Origin: Lentilitoribacter sp039986595
GTDB taxonomy: Bacteria > Pseudomonadota > Alphaproteobacteria > Rhizobiales > Rhizobiaceae
Assembly: GCA_039986595.1 (NCBI GenBank)
Contig: JBDWQJ010000004.1
Coordinates: forward strand, 62,001-126,000
DNA length: 64,000 bases
Direction of reading: 5' to 3'
Part shown: positions 51,785 to 60,589 of the stretch, piece after piece
How the letters are laid out: each line of letters starts with the position of its first letter
Position numbering within the stretch: the stretch's first letter is position 1
Position numbers and translations under genes: made by a program
Notes under the pieces: generated by a model
What the model saw: only the letters and a program-made list of their open reading frames with translations
Told to the model about the DNA's origin: nothing
Databases searched by the model: none

Positions 51785-54026
51785 GATTGCCTCCCATAGT
51801 TTGTGGCATAGGCATGACCTTGCCCGGGATTTGCGCATTGTTGTCTTTGACGGTAATTGGCGCATCTTCAGCAGATTCAACTGGCTCAATTTTGCCCAGA
51901 CCCGCCAGATAGGCGAATGCTCTGATGGTTTCAGTGACACTGCGTTTTGCAAACACCCATGAACCTGTCAGGATGTTCTGGCGAACCTGACGGCGATTGA
52001 TGCGCTCTTGCAAAATTTCTTGATCTGAATACATCACTTCAGCAATTGCCATGAAGACCTCAGGCGTACGAACTGTGTAGGCAAAACCATAATGATTTTC
52101 ACCCTCAACGATGCTGCCACTGCGGATGATAACCGGGAACTTCACCTGCTTACCTGCACGACGCACCTCGACTTCACCCTGCCAGTTTGAATCGTGCTCA
52201 ATTTCAGGCACATCATCAAGGAACTGCACACCGATACCGCCGCTAGACGCATCTTTGATGAGGATTGACCAGGTTTTATCACCCTGTCGCATCAAACCAT
52301 GACGTTGAACAGGTAATCGCTGGTTACGACGAAGCTCTCTACGTTCCGCCACAACACCAAGTGCAAGCGCTGCGATGGAGAGGTTGATCGCATTCCATCC
52401 CGCAACCATCAACAATAGATCACTTGCAACCGGCTCAGTTAATAAACGCCAGAATGAATAAAGCGCAGCACCTGATAGTAGGAAGAAAATGACGAAATAT
52501 GGACGTGCTAACGGTGAGATAAAGTTGTTATCAAGCGTCACACCTTTTGCCGTCACATTAAAGGTTGGCTTACGTGGGCTTCTGATCACCGATAAGATGC
52601 TACCAAATAGCATAACGGATTGAACATATTCGTATAATTCAGATATCCACGGCCAGCGCACCTTACCATGTAGATAGCTTTGCATACCAAAAGATGCAAT
52701 TAGATAGGTCAAAGCATAGGCGCAAAATTCTTGAATATTGGCTTGATATATCTCGAGAGAGAAGAAGATATATAAAAGCGGCGCGAACATGAAAATAAGA
52801 CGCGAGATTGGGAACAGCCAAAACAAATTAATCCCCGCGTAGCATAGACGCTGCGACATTTTCAGACCCTTAGCTAGGAACGGACGGTTGAGAATTAAGA
52901 TCTGCAACATGCCCTGACACCAGCGCGCTCGCTGTCCGATAAACGCATCAAATGTTTCAGGCTGAAGACCCGCAATTAGTGGCTTATTGATGTATACAGA
53001 ATGCCAGCCGTTTGAATGCAGCGCTAGCGCTGTTTCGCAATCCTCAGTAATAGACTGACCGGCAAAACCACCTGTTGTATCAAGCGCTGCACGGCGCAGA
53101 ACCGCACCAGAGCCACAGAAGAATGAAGCATCCCATTTATCAAGACCAGTTTGCACAACTGAATAGAACATCTCATTTTCAGATGGCATATTCTTAAATG
53201 TCTGCAAATTCTTCTCTAAAGGATCCGGATTTAGGAAGAAGTGAGGGGTTTGAGCCAAAAATAGTTTTGGATCATCAAGGAAATACGTCACTGTTTCGCG
53301 CATAAAAGTACGGACTGGCGCGTGATCAGCATCAAATACAACGACCAGCTCACCGTCAGTGACCTTAAGCGCTTCATTCATATTACCCGCTTTTGCGTGC
53401 TCATTTCGCTTACGCGTGAGGTAATTTACCTCCATCGCTTCGCACAATGCTTTTAATTGTTCATGACGACGTGTTGCGGCAATAGCTTTCTGCGGATCTT
53501 TATCCGCGCGCTTTTGTTCCGTACCACCATCATCTAGCAGCCAAATTTTTAGCTTCTCTTTTGGGTAAACCATGGATTTAGCTGCAGCCAAGGTTCCTGC
53601 AAGCAATTCCGGGTCTTCGTTATAGGTTGGTACAAACACATCAACCGTTGGCAGATCTTCAATCTTCTTCAACGGCGGCGTTTTACGTTTGAGCGGATCA
53701 GACAGCATGAAAAAGCTGATACCAAGCATGATCAAGCAATACATTTCAGCGACGTAGAGGATAAAGCCTGGAATAAAGTTAGCAGGTTCTGAGATGCTTG
53801 GCAGAGTTTCCGTGCTGCGCCAGAAACCATAGCGAATTGCTAAAATGGCACAAAAAGTAAATGTAACTAAGCGGAAAACTTTATTGTCAGGTCTGCTCAT
53901 TGCAAAGAACATAACGCCCAAAGATGCAAAGCTTAGCACCAATTGTGCCTGCAAGCTCATCGGGAGCCAAAGCAGAAAAATACCTAATACACCAGCAATG
54001 ACAGCCGAAATCCATGCTAACTTCAT
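51771..54026 (-). CDS. bcsA: Cellulose synthase catalytic subunit BcsA with PilZ domain
   Basis: This 751-residue family 2 glycosyltransferase makes beta-1,4-glucan from UDP-glucose at the inner membrane. Catalytic residues appear in order: Asp165/166 (LLDDGG), the DAD at 232-234, TED at 328-330 and QRARW at 365-369. Hydrophobic helices lie before residue 110 and at about 400-560. The PilZ domain (about 563-665) has RRNQR at 566-570 and DASSGG at 592-597, the c-di-GMP-binding motifs, so activation by c-di-GMP is expected. It is the first gene of a bcsA-bcsB-TPR-bcsN operon. Confidence 0.96.
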   Translation of the reverse strand: MKLAWISAVIAGVLGIFLLWLPMSLQAQLVLSFASLGVMFFAMSRPDNKVFRLVTFTFCAILAIRYGFWRSTETLPSISEPANFIPGFILYVAEMYCLIMLGISFFMLSDPLKRKTPPLKKIEDLPTVDVFVPTYNEDPELLAGTLAAAKSMVYPKEKLKIWLLDDGGTEQKRADKDPQKAIAATRRHEQLKALCEAMEVNYLTRKRNEHAKAGNMNEALKVTDGELVVVFDADHAPVRTFMRETVTYFLDDPKLFLAQTPHFFLNPDPLEKNLQTFKNMPSENEMFYSVVQTGLDKWDASFFCGSGAVLRRAALDTTGGFAGQSITEDCETALALHSNGWHSVYINKPLIAGLQPETFDAFIGQRARWCQGMLQILILNRPFLAKGLKMSQRLCYAGINLFWLFPISRLIFMFAPLLYIFFSLEIYQANIQEFCAYALTYLIASFGMQSYLHGKVRWPWISELYEYVQSVMLFGSILSVIRSPRKPTFNVTAKGVTLDNNFISPLARPYFVIFFLLSGAALYSFWRLLTEPVASDLLLMVAGWNAINLSIAALALGVVAERRELRRNQRLPVQRHGLMRQGDKTWSILIKDASSGGIGVQFLDDVPEIEHDSNWQGEVEVRRAGKQVKFPVIIRSGSIVEGENHYGFAYTVRTPEVFMAIAEVMYSDQEILQERINRRQVRQNILTGSWVFAKRSVTETIRAFAYLAGLGKIEPVESAEDAPITVKDNNAQIPGKVMPMPQTMGGNRAEA

Positions 54027-54143
54027 GTGGCTGGAACCTCACAATAATACAACCAAAAACCCGCATCATGCGGTTTGCTCCTCATGGAACGTGGCTAATA
54101 TATGAGTTAAAAGGTTGCCGATTTCCTAAACACTTCATTTACT

Positions 54144-54188
54144 CTAGCGAATTCCAATTGCATGGTTAACTTATTGTAAATTCGCTAG
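54144..54188 (-). promoter_or_regulatory. 10-bp inverted repeat upstream of bcsA
   Basis: CTAGCGAATT (54144-54153) and AATTCGCTAG (54179-54188) are perfect arms 25 bases apart, 118-162 bases upstream of bcsA. The rest of the 283-base gap is AT-rich, with a small AACCCGCA/TGCGGTT hairpin near 54058-54074 in the leader. A role in bcs control is inferred from location. Confidence 0.5.
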
Positions 54189-54309
54189 TAAACTGGGCTT
54201 GGCATTGTAAAATATGATTAATTTCAGAGCATTTTATCATATTCATATAGAATATGTTAACCACGGCCGGGCGCTTAGCTTCATCAATTTTTGGAGAGTT
54301 ATTAAGAAA

Positions 54310-54386
54310 TGGTACGGTTGAGTGGATTCGAACCACCGACATCCGGTTCCACAAACCGGCGCTCTAACCAACTGAGCTACAACCGC
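54310..54386 (-). tRNA. tRNA-His (anticodon GTG)
   Basis: A complete cloverleaf reads on the minus strand: acceptor stem GCGGTTG/CAACCGT, D-arm TAGCTCAGTTGG, anticodon stem CCGGTTTGTGGAACCGG with anticodon GTG, T-arm GGTTCGAATCC and an encoded CCA end. The first pair is G-U, the discriminator is A, and the base before the acceptor stem is T. So the extra G-1 that marks most bacterial tRNA-His is not encoded. This agrees with a reported loss of that feature in part of the alphaproteobacteria. Confidence 0.95.
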
Positions 54387-54503
54387 ACACGCTCAAAATA
54401 TTTTTGAGCTGTCGTCACATACTTCCCTGCGAAAAATTTTGCAAGTCTTCAATTAAATTTCTTGCATAAATTTTTACAAAGTTACGTAACTTTAGCAAGT
54501 GGA

Positions 54504-54534
54504 TAAAAAAGGGCGGGATAAAATACCCCGCCCC
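54504..54534 (-). terminator. Terminator of the phasin gene
   Basis: On the minus strand a GGGCGGGG/CCCGCCC stem (arms at 54526-54533 and 54511-54517) is followed by six T residues. It lies just after the phasin stop. Confidence 0.88.
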
Positions 54535-54557
54535 TACTCATTACGTTTACTCAAAAC

Positions 54558-55034
54558 TTATTTGAAAGACTTGAAAGACTTCTCAGCAACTTCTTTAACT
54601 GGTGCAGTAACGTCCTGCGCCATTTTAGTTGAAGCTTCTTGGAAAGTTTTAAGTTGCGAGGTCACAACTTCAGTTTGCTCACGAACGAATGTTGACTGCA
54701 ATTCGATCATGTCTGCAACTGATTTAACACTCATGAGTTTCTCAAAGTGCGAGATTGAACTCTTAAGATTAGTTTGAGCAACATCAATTGCTTTCATACC
54801 AAGCTCAGCGCCTTCTGTTTTGGCGGTGTCCATTGCAGCTTCCATTGCTTTGGTCGCATCATCAGAGGCAACTTTGATTTTTTCAAAGTTTTCTTTTGCT
54901 TGTTCAAGGTTTGTTTCTGCAGCTTTGCGGTATGTTTCTGAGACCTGGTTTAGATCAAACGCAACAACGTTATCGCTTTTTGCAGGTGTTTCTACTTTTG
55001 CTTCAACTGTCTTTGTGGCTTTCTTAGCAACCAT
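54558..55034 (-). CDS. Phasin-family protein
   Basis: The 158-residue, mostly helical protein has the phasin pattern: an Ala/Lys-rich N-terminus (MVAKKATKTVEAKVE), a middle helix AAETNLEQAKENFEKIKVASDDATKAMEAAMDTA and the core FEKLMSVKSVADMIELQSTFVREQTEVVTSQLKTFQE. Phasins coat polyhydroxybutyrate granules. GGAG lies before the ATG at 55034. No phaC or phaA/B genes are in the window, though scoAB nearby deals with acetoacetate, a related metabolite. Confidence 0.88.
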   Translation of the reverse strand: MVAKKATKTVEAKVETPAKSDNVVAFDLNQVSETYRKAAETNLEQAKENFEKIKVASDDATKAMEAAMDTAKTEGAELGMKAIDVAQTNLKSSISHFEKLMSVKSVADMIELQSTFVREQTEVVTSQLKTFQEASTKMAQDVTAPVKEVAEKSFKSFK

Positions 55035-55273
55035 AATATGCTCCATTAATTTTGTTTAACGGTCTTGAAGAGCAAAGTGCCCTCGTGAACTTAATCATCA
55101 TATAGTACATTTTATTGTGCAATGCAACATTTTTGTTGCAGCGCACAAAATTAACCTTTTTTTAATAAATGAGGCGCGCTGAACCCAGTATTTATGGACC
55201 TTGGGATAACAACACGATAGTAATTGCCAAAGTAGTGAGTAAAAAACGTAAGAAAGTCGGTTAGGTTTTTAAT

Positions 55274-58200
55274 ATGACGGACATTTTGTATCCATTTATC
55301 GATTTGGCTGTACATGCCGCAATTCGTGACCGCTTCACTGATGGTGATGCGCTAGCAATTGTGTCGACTGACTTTAATACAATTATCTGGACAAACGGCC
55401 CGGCTGCAAAACTGTTCAACTATAAAACAATCTATGACTTTATGGATGATGGCTTTATCGACAGCAAAAAAACACGCAAAAAGTTACGCGAAACCGCGCA
55501 ACAGCTTATTGCTAATGACGTTATCAAAAGTGCAAATTTACAAATTTTGCCAACTAAAAAAGGCAATGAGTTAGATCTGACGCTTGAACTCATTTCACTT
55601 CCGCAAGGCGAACAGGCGATTTTGGTAATCGTTAATACCGATAATGCATCCGCGCGCGGAATATTTGACGTTGATCATATCATTTCTGGGTTTGATGATG
55701 GAGAGACTTGTGTTGCCGTTTTAGGTAAACAAGGGCAAATCCTGGGTGCGACCGAGCAATTTTATGCACTTGATGTTTCGCTTTCTGAACGCCGTGCCAT
55801 GAGTGAGGATGTATCTACGGAAGATGATCGCCTCATTAAACGTCGCTTAAAAACCGCAAAGGGTGAGCTTCCAGCTGCGATCGGTCATTTGTCTGAAAAT
55901 CCGGATATGTATTTGCTCTTTGCCATTGATGACACAGCCAACAACGAAGAACCTGATGATCAAGAAGCTGTTGACATCGCTATAGAACAAAATATCAGCA
56001 CAGATGTGGTAGACGTTGAACTTTCTGAAAATGATCCAATAGAAGAAGATGCAACATCTGATCTAGATCACGAAGAGGAAGACCCTATCGATGCCTTCCT
56101 CAAGCATGATGATCATGTGGCTGAAGAGCCTGATATTCAAGATGAGATCAAAGAAACAACTTTAAGAATTGTTGAAACATCTAACGATTTGACTGATCAA
56201 GCTCAGATGGCTGAGAACAACGATGAGAATGATCAAAACAAAGGTGACGATTTCAAATTTGATCGTCAACAACGTGCGGTTCGCTTTGTTTGGAAGACAG
56301 ATGCTGCGGGTATTTTTACTGAAATTTCACCTGAACTTGGTGAAGCCGTTGGACCAAATGCTGCAGACATTCTAGGACGCCGTTTTGCCGATGTTGCATT
56401 GGTATTTAATCTTAACCCGAGTGAAGAAATTGTCGATCTTATTCGCAGACGCGATACTTGGTCTGGAAAAACAGTTATGTGGCCTGTTCAAGGTACTGAC
56501 CTTTCAGTCCCGGTCGATCTAGCCGCGCTTCCTACTTATACCAGAGATCGCTTATTTGATGGCTATCGTGGTTTTGGTATTGCGCGCTTGCAAGAAGCAA
56601 CGCCCGATCCACAATCAATCGGCTTTGCGCTTACGAGCGGTTCATATGATGATACTTTAGAAACTCTAGAGACGACACCTAAATCCGTCATCGATACTCA
56701 TGTTGCAGACGATGAAGCTGATGTAAAAGACAATGCTAACGCGGATGATGACAATCAAAGCGACACGCAAGAGGAAGCACCGCTTGATCTTCATGAAGAT
56801 CCGTTCCGTGGTGAAACCCCAGCGGTAGATACATCGGATACCCCAAAGCGTCGTTCCGCTGATAAAATGGATCAATTGGAAGAACTACACCAAGAAGCGC
56901 GAGCTGAACTTACAAAGGAAGAGAAAGACGCCTTCCTTGAGATAAGAAAACAACTCGGTGGGATTGGTGCAAATTCAGATCAAGCCAATGATTATAGTGA
57001 ACAATCAGATTTCAGCGACGCTGACGACGAGATTACATCAAGCTTCATGGACCCCGCAGATGAACTTTCATCTGACGATATAAGTAAAGATGACGATCAG
57101 TCCGATCAAAATGATACAGCGGAAATTATTGACTTTCAGTACGAAGACACATCTTCATCTGATCAGGATAAAACTGCGACACTTACAGATGAATTTGATC
57201 TTGGTTCTGGCGAACAGCATGAGATCGACCAGAATGTAAGTGCGCAAGATGAAATAGATCATGATGATCAAGACGACATCATCGATGAGAGAGACGAACA
57301 CATTGATAATGCGCAAGCGCTTATCGTCTATGATAGTGAAAACTTGCTTTTTGCAAATGAAACGTTTTTTGAAGCAACCGGATACGAAGACCTTGAAGAG
57401 TTGAAAGATTTGGGTGGGATCGACTTCTTGCTCGGCAACGATACTTATGTTGAGGGTGTTCGTGATGAAGATGCTGATGAAGCGCAGATTGAAGCTAACC
57501 ACTTTATCAAAACCGCTGAAGGCACATCCATACCAGTTGATATGAAACTAAGATCAACTCAGTGGAATGACGAAAAAGTTCTCGAACTTAGCTTTATATT
57601 ATTAGATGCAGCTGAAGATGTTTTGCCAACAGATGAATTAGATGAAACTAGCGAAGTAGAAGAAATAGACGACGATCTGGCAGATGAGAATGAGCGTTTA
57701 AAACTTAAAATTTCTGACCTCGCTTCTATTTTGGAGACTGCAACTGATGGTGTTGTCATCATTGATCGCGAAAGCAAAATACAGTCGTTAAACGCATCTG
57801 CATCGGCATTGTTTGACTATAATTCTGATGATGCAACCGGCAAACCATTTGCTATGTTGTTTGCCGCCGAAAGCCAAAACTCTGTGCTTGACTATGTTAA
57901 TGCAATGTCAGGTCCAGGTGTATCAAGCTTATTAAATGATGGTCGAGAGATTATCGGACGCGTGTCAACTGGCGGTACAATGCCGCTCTCTATGACAATG
58001 GGCCGCTTATCAGGGTCGGATGGATATTGTGCAGTACTGCGCGATATTAGTCATGCAAAACACACAGAAGAAGAACTTCAATCAGCGAAATCTCAAGCTG
58101 AATCGGCAAGTTCTCATAAAACTGATTTCCTAGCACGGGTTAGCCATGAGATCAGAACGCCGCTCAATGCGATTATCGGTTTTTCAGATCTCATTGCTCA

Positions 58201-58816
58201 GGAACGTTTTGGTCCAGTTGGCCATCCACGTTATAATGAATATGCGCATGACATCAGCAAATCCGGTCGTCATGTTTTAGATATCGTAAATGACCTTTTG
58301 GACATCTCAAAAATTGAAGCAGGTCAACAGGATCTCGATTTTCAAGCAGTTTCGCTTAATGATGAGATCACAGAATCTTTGTCTTTGATGCAGCAAATTG
58401 CTAATGAAAACCGCGTGATTGTGCGCTCAAGCTTGCCATCAAATGTGCCTTCTGTCGTCGCAGATAAACGCTCAATCAAGCAGATTTTGCTGAATATATT
58501 ATCAAATTCCATTCGCTTCACCCCAGCAGGTGGCCAGATTGTGGTCTCCAGCTCACTTGAAGCATCAGGCAATGTATTATTGCGCATCAGAGACAACGGT
58601 GTTGGCATGAACCGTGCTGAATTGGAACGCGCCATGCAGCCATTTGGACAGGTTGGCCAAGAAACACGTCAACGCGGTGAAGGCACAGGTTTGGGATTGC
58701 CATTAACGCGCGCTATGACTGAAGCCAATCGTGCAAACTTTGATATTGTATCTGCACCAGGGGAAGGCACACTTGTGACGATCAATTTCCCGCCGCAACG
58801 CGTGCTGACTGAATAG
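55274..58816 (+). CDS. Large multi-PAS sensor histidine kinase (PdhS-like)
   Basis: The 1180-residue cytoplasmic protein has no membrane helices. PAS-like modules lie near residues 20-130, 335-460 (FVWKTDAAGIFTEISPELGEAVG), 685-785 (ALIVYDSENLLFANETFFEATGY) and 815-930. They are separated by two very acidic low-complexity linkers (about 222-330 and 465-685). The kinase core follows: a HisKA domain with His958 in SHEIRTPLNAIIGFSDL, and an ATPase domain with the N box NILSNSIRF, DNGVGM and GEGTGLGLPL. The FGPVGHPRYNEYAHDI segment resembles the PleC/DivJ/PdhS cell-cycle kinases. No response regulator is adjacent. Signalling to DivK is inferred from that similarity only. Confidence 0.88.
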   Translation: MTDILYPFIDLAVHAAIRDRFTDGDALAIVSTDFNTIIWTNGPAAKLFNYKTIYDFMDDGFIDSKKTRKKLRETAQQLIANDVIKSANLQILPTKKGNELDLTLELISLPQGEQAILVIVNTDNASARGIFDVDHIISGFDDGETCVAVLGKQGQILGATEQFYALDVSLSERRAMSEDVSTEDDRLIKRRLKTAKGELPAAIGHLSENPDMYLLFAIDDTANNEEPDDQEAVDIAIEQNISTDVVDVELSENDPIEEDATSDLDHEEEDPIDAFLKHDDHVAEEPDIQDEIKETTLRIVETSNDLTDQAQMAENNDENDQNKGDDFKFDRQQRAVRFVWKTDAAGIFTEISPELGEAVGPNAADILGRRFADVALVFNLNPSEEIVDLIRRRDTWSGKTVMWPVQGTDLSVPVDLAALPTYTRDRLFDGYRGFGIARLQEATPDPQSIGFALTSGSYDDTLETLETTPKSVIDTHVADDEADVKDNANADDDNQSDTQEEAPLDLHEDPFRGETPAVDTSDTPKRRSADKMDQLEELHQEARAELTKEEKDAFLEIRKQLGGIGANSDQANDYSEQSDFSDADDEITSSFMDPADELSSDDISKDDDQSDQNDTAEIIDFQYEDTSSSDQDKTATLTDEFDLGSGEQHEIDQNVSAQDEIDHDDQDDIIDERDEHIDNAQALIVYDSENLLFANETFFEATGYEDLEELKDLGGIDFLLGNDTYVEGVRDEDADEAQIEANHFIKTAEGTSIPVDMKLRSTQWNDEKVLELSFILLDAAEDVLPTDELDETSEVEEIDDDLADENERLKLKISDLASILETATDGVVIIDRESKIQSLNASASALFDYNSDDATGKPFAMLFAAESQNSVLDYVNAMSGPGVSSLLNDGREIIGRVSTGGTMPLSMTMGRLSGSDGYCAVLRDISHAKHTEEELQSAKSQAESASSHKTDFLARVSHEIRTPLNAIIGFSDLIAQERFGPVGHPRYNEYAHDISKSGRHVLDIVNDLLDISKIEAGQQDLDFQAVSLNDEITESLSLMQQIANENRVIVRSSLPSNVPSVVADKRSIKQILLNILSNSIRFTPAGGQIVVSSSLEASGNVLLRIRDNGVGMNRAELERAMQPFGQVGQETRQRGEGTGLGLPLTRAMTEANRANFDIVSAPGEGTLVTINFPPQRVLTE

Positions 58817-58839
58817 TCAAGATATCAGACAAATTTGAA

Positions 58840-58869
58840 TAAAAAAAAGGGGTCCATTTCTGGACCCCG
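58840..58869 (-). terminator. Terminator after scoB
   Basis: GGGGTCCA (58849-58856) pairs with TGGACCCC (58861-58868) around a 4-base loop, with eight A residues on the low-coordinate side that read as T on the minus strand. It serves the convergent scoAB unit and could also slow plus-strand transcription from the kinase. Confidence 0.8.
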
Positions 58870-59002
58870 ATAAATTTGACAAGCATTCATGACAGCATTT
58901 CGTAAAATGCTAAATTGAATATACAAGTTAGACCTTATAAAGCAGCTAACTTAATCATTCAAATTTGAATGAACCACTCATCCTATTGTTTTAATTGAAC
59001 TT

Positions 59003-59626
59003 TTATACAAGATTTGCTTCTGTTGATGCTTTAACTTCATCTTCTGTGACGCCATCAGCCAACTCAACAAGCTTCAAACCACCCTCAACCACATCAAACA
59101 CACCCAAATTGGTGATGATACGATCAACAACGCCCTGCCCCGTAAGCGGCAAAGTACAGCTTTTCAAAAGCTTTGATTCACCTTTTTTGTTGGTGTGATC
59201 CATCACCACAACAACTCGACCGACACCTGCAACCAAATCCATAGCACCACCCATACCTTTGATGAGTTTTCCCGGGATCATCCAGTTTGCCAGATCACCA
59301 TTTTCAGCAACTTCCATCGCACCCAATATTGCCATTGCAATTTTGCCGCCGCGGATCATGCCAAAACTTTGTGCTGAATCAAAATATGCTGTTTGCGGCA
59401 ATTCGGTAATTGTCTGCTTGCCAGCATTGATCAAGTCAGCATCAATATTTTCTTCTGTTGGAAAAGGTCCCATTCCCAACATTCCGTTTTCAGATTGAAG
59501 CGTTACTTCAATACCTTCTGGAATATAGTTTGCAACAAGCGTTGGAATACCAATACCCAAATTCACATACCAACCGTCTTGTAGTTCTTTTGCTGCACGC
59601 GCAGCCATCTGATTACGATCCCACAT
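59003..59626 (-). CDS. scoB: 3-Oxoacid CoA-transferase subunit B
   Basis: The 207-residue beta subunit of the succinyl-CoA:3-ketoacid CoA-transferase type activates acetoacetate by CoA transfer. The catalytic Glu lies in LQSENGMLGMGPFP around residue 46, and MIPGKLIKGMGGAMDLVAG is typical of the family. It ends in the usual short acidic tail. It lies 20 bases after scoA. The exact acceptor (acetoacetate versus 3-oxoadipate) cannot be set apart by eye; the pair here lies with no aromatic pathway genes, so acetoacetate is preferred. Confidence 0.9.
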   Translation of the reverse strand: MWDRNQMAARAAKELQDGWYVNLGIGIPTLVANYIPEGIEVTLQSENGMLGMGPFPTEENIDADLINAGKQTITELPQTAYFDSAQSFGMIRGGKIAMAILGAMEVAENGDLANWMIPGKLIKGMGGAMDLVAGVGRVVVVMDHTNKKGESKLLKSCTLPLTGQGVVDRIITNLGVFDVVEGGLKLVELADGVTEDEVKASTEANLV

Positions 59627-59646
59627 AATAATATCCTTATTTTTTA

Positions 59647-60342
59647 CTAGGCTGCGCTGACTGTGCGTTGTTCGATGCGTTTTTCATGCTCACCTTGAAT
59701 AAGGCGATGCACATAAATACCCGGCAAATGAATTGAATCAGGATCAAGCGAACCCGTTGGAACAATCTCTTCAACTTCCGCAATACAGATCTTACCGCAC
59801 ATTGCAGCAGGAGGATTAAAGTTGCGCGCTGTTTTTCTAAAGACCAGATTGCCAGTTTCATCGGCTTTCCAAGCTTTAACGATAGATAGATCGGCGAAAA
59901 TCCCCTCTTCAAGGATAAACGTTTCACCATTGAAATCTTTGTGCTCTTTGCCATCTGCGATGACAGTGCCAACACCGGTTTTTGTATAAAAACCTGGGAT
60001 ACCACAACCCGCTGAACGCATACGTTCTGCAAGTGTGCCTTGCGGCGCAAACTCAAGCTCTAGTTCACCGGACAAATATTGACGCATGAACTCAGCATTT
60101 TCACCAACATAGGATGAGATCATTTTTTTGACTTGGCGAGATTCAAGCAAGATACCTAATCCAAAACCATCAACACCCGCATTGTTTGACGCAAAGGTTA
60201 GATCTTTTGCACCATCTTCGCGAATGGCTTGAATTAAAAGCTCAGGGATCCCACAAAGCCCAAATCCACCCGCTGCGATTGTTAAGCCATCTTGCAATAA
60301 ACCATCTAATGCATCATTGGCTGTCTTATAAATTTTCTTCAT
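59647..60342 (-). CDS. scoA: 3-Oxoacid CoA-transferase subunit A
   Basis: The 231-residue alpha subunit contains the CoA-binding glycine-rich region IAAGGFGLCGIPELLI near residue 17, the FASNNAGVDGFGLG motif and GCGIPGFYTKTGVGT. The ATG at 60342 follows GAGGAAGACGA; the longer frame adds 12 codons without a better site. With scoB it forms the enzyme used to take up or mobilise acetoacetate, for example from polyhydroxybutyrate. Confidence 0.9.
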   Translation of the reverse strand: MKKIYKTANDALDGLLQDGLTIAAGGFGLCGIPELLIQAIREDGAKDLTFASNNAGVDGFGLGILLESRQVKKMISSYVGENAEFMRQYLSGELELEFAPQGTLAERMRSAGCGIPGFYTKTGVGTVIADGKEHKDFNGETFILEEGIFADLSIVKAWKADETGNLVFRKTARNFNPPAAMCGKICIAEVEEIVPTGSLDPDSIHLPGIYVHRLIQGEHEKRIEQRTVSAA

Positions 60343-60393
60343 TCGTCTTCCTCGGTTCTCAAAAAGGTCAATACTCATACCTCTTCCAGTTTT

Positions 60394-60416
60394 AGGCCTA
60401 TTTCAGGGATAGGCCT
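60394..60416 (-). promoter_or_regulatory. Inverted repeat upstream of scoA
   Basis: AGGCCTA (60394-60400) and TAGGCCT (60410-60416) are perfect arms around nine bases, 52-74 bases upstream of the scoA start. It may be an operator or a leader hairpin. The rest of the roughly 245-base divergent gap to the AsmA gene shows no clear signal. Confidence 0.5.
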
Positions 60417-60589
60417 CTGTCAGGGTAGGATAAAGCGTCGTGCCTTGCTATCATGCATAGAGGTTTTTTTTCGTATTTCTAGTCCTAAATCGATTAATTG
60501 CAACCGCGTGCAAAATTTATTTAAAATTGGCCTGAACTTTTACCTTTTGTCATGCTAAAAAATGCGCAAATATTAAATTGCGGATATGG

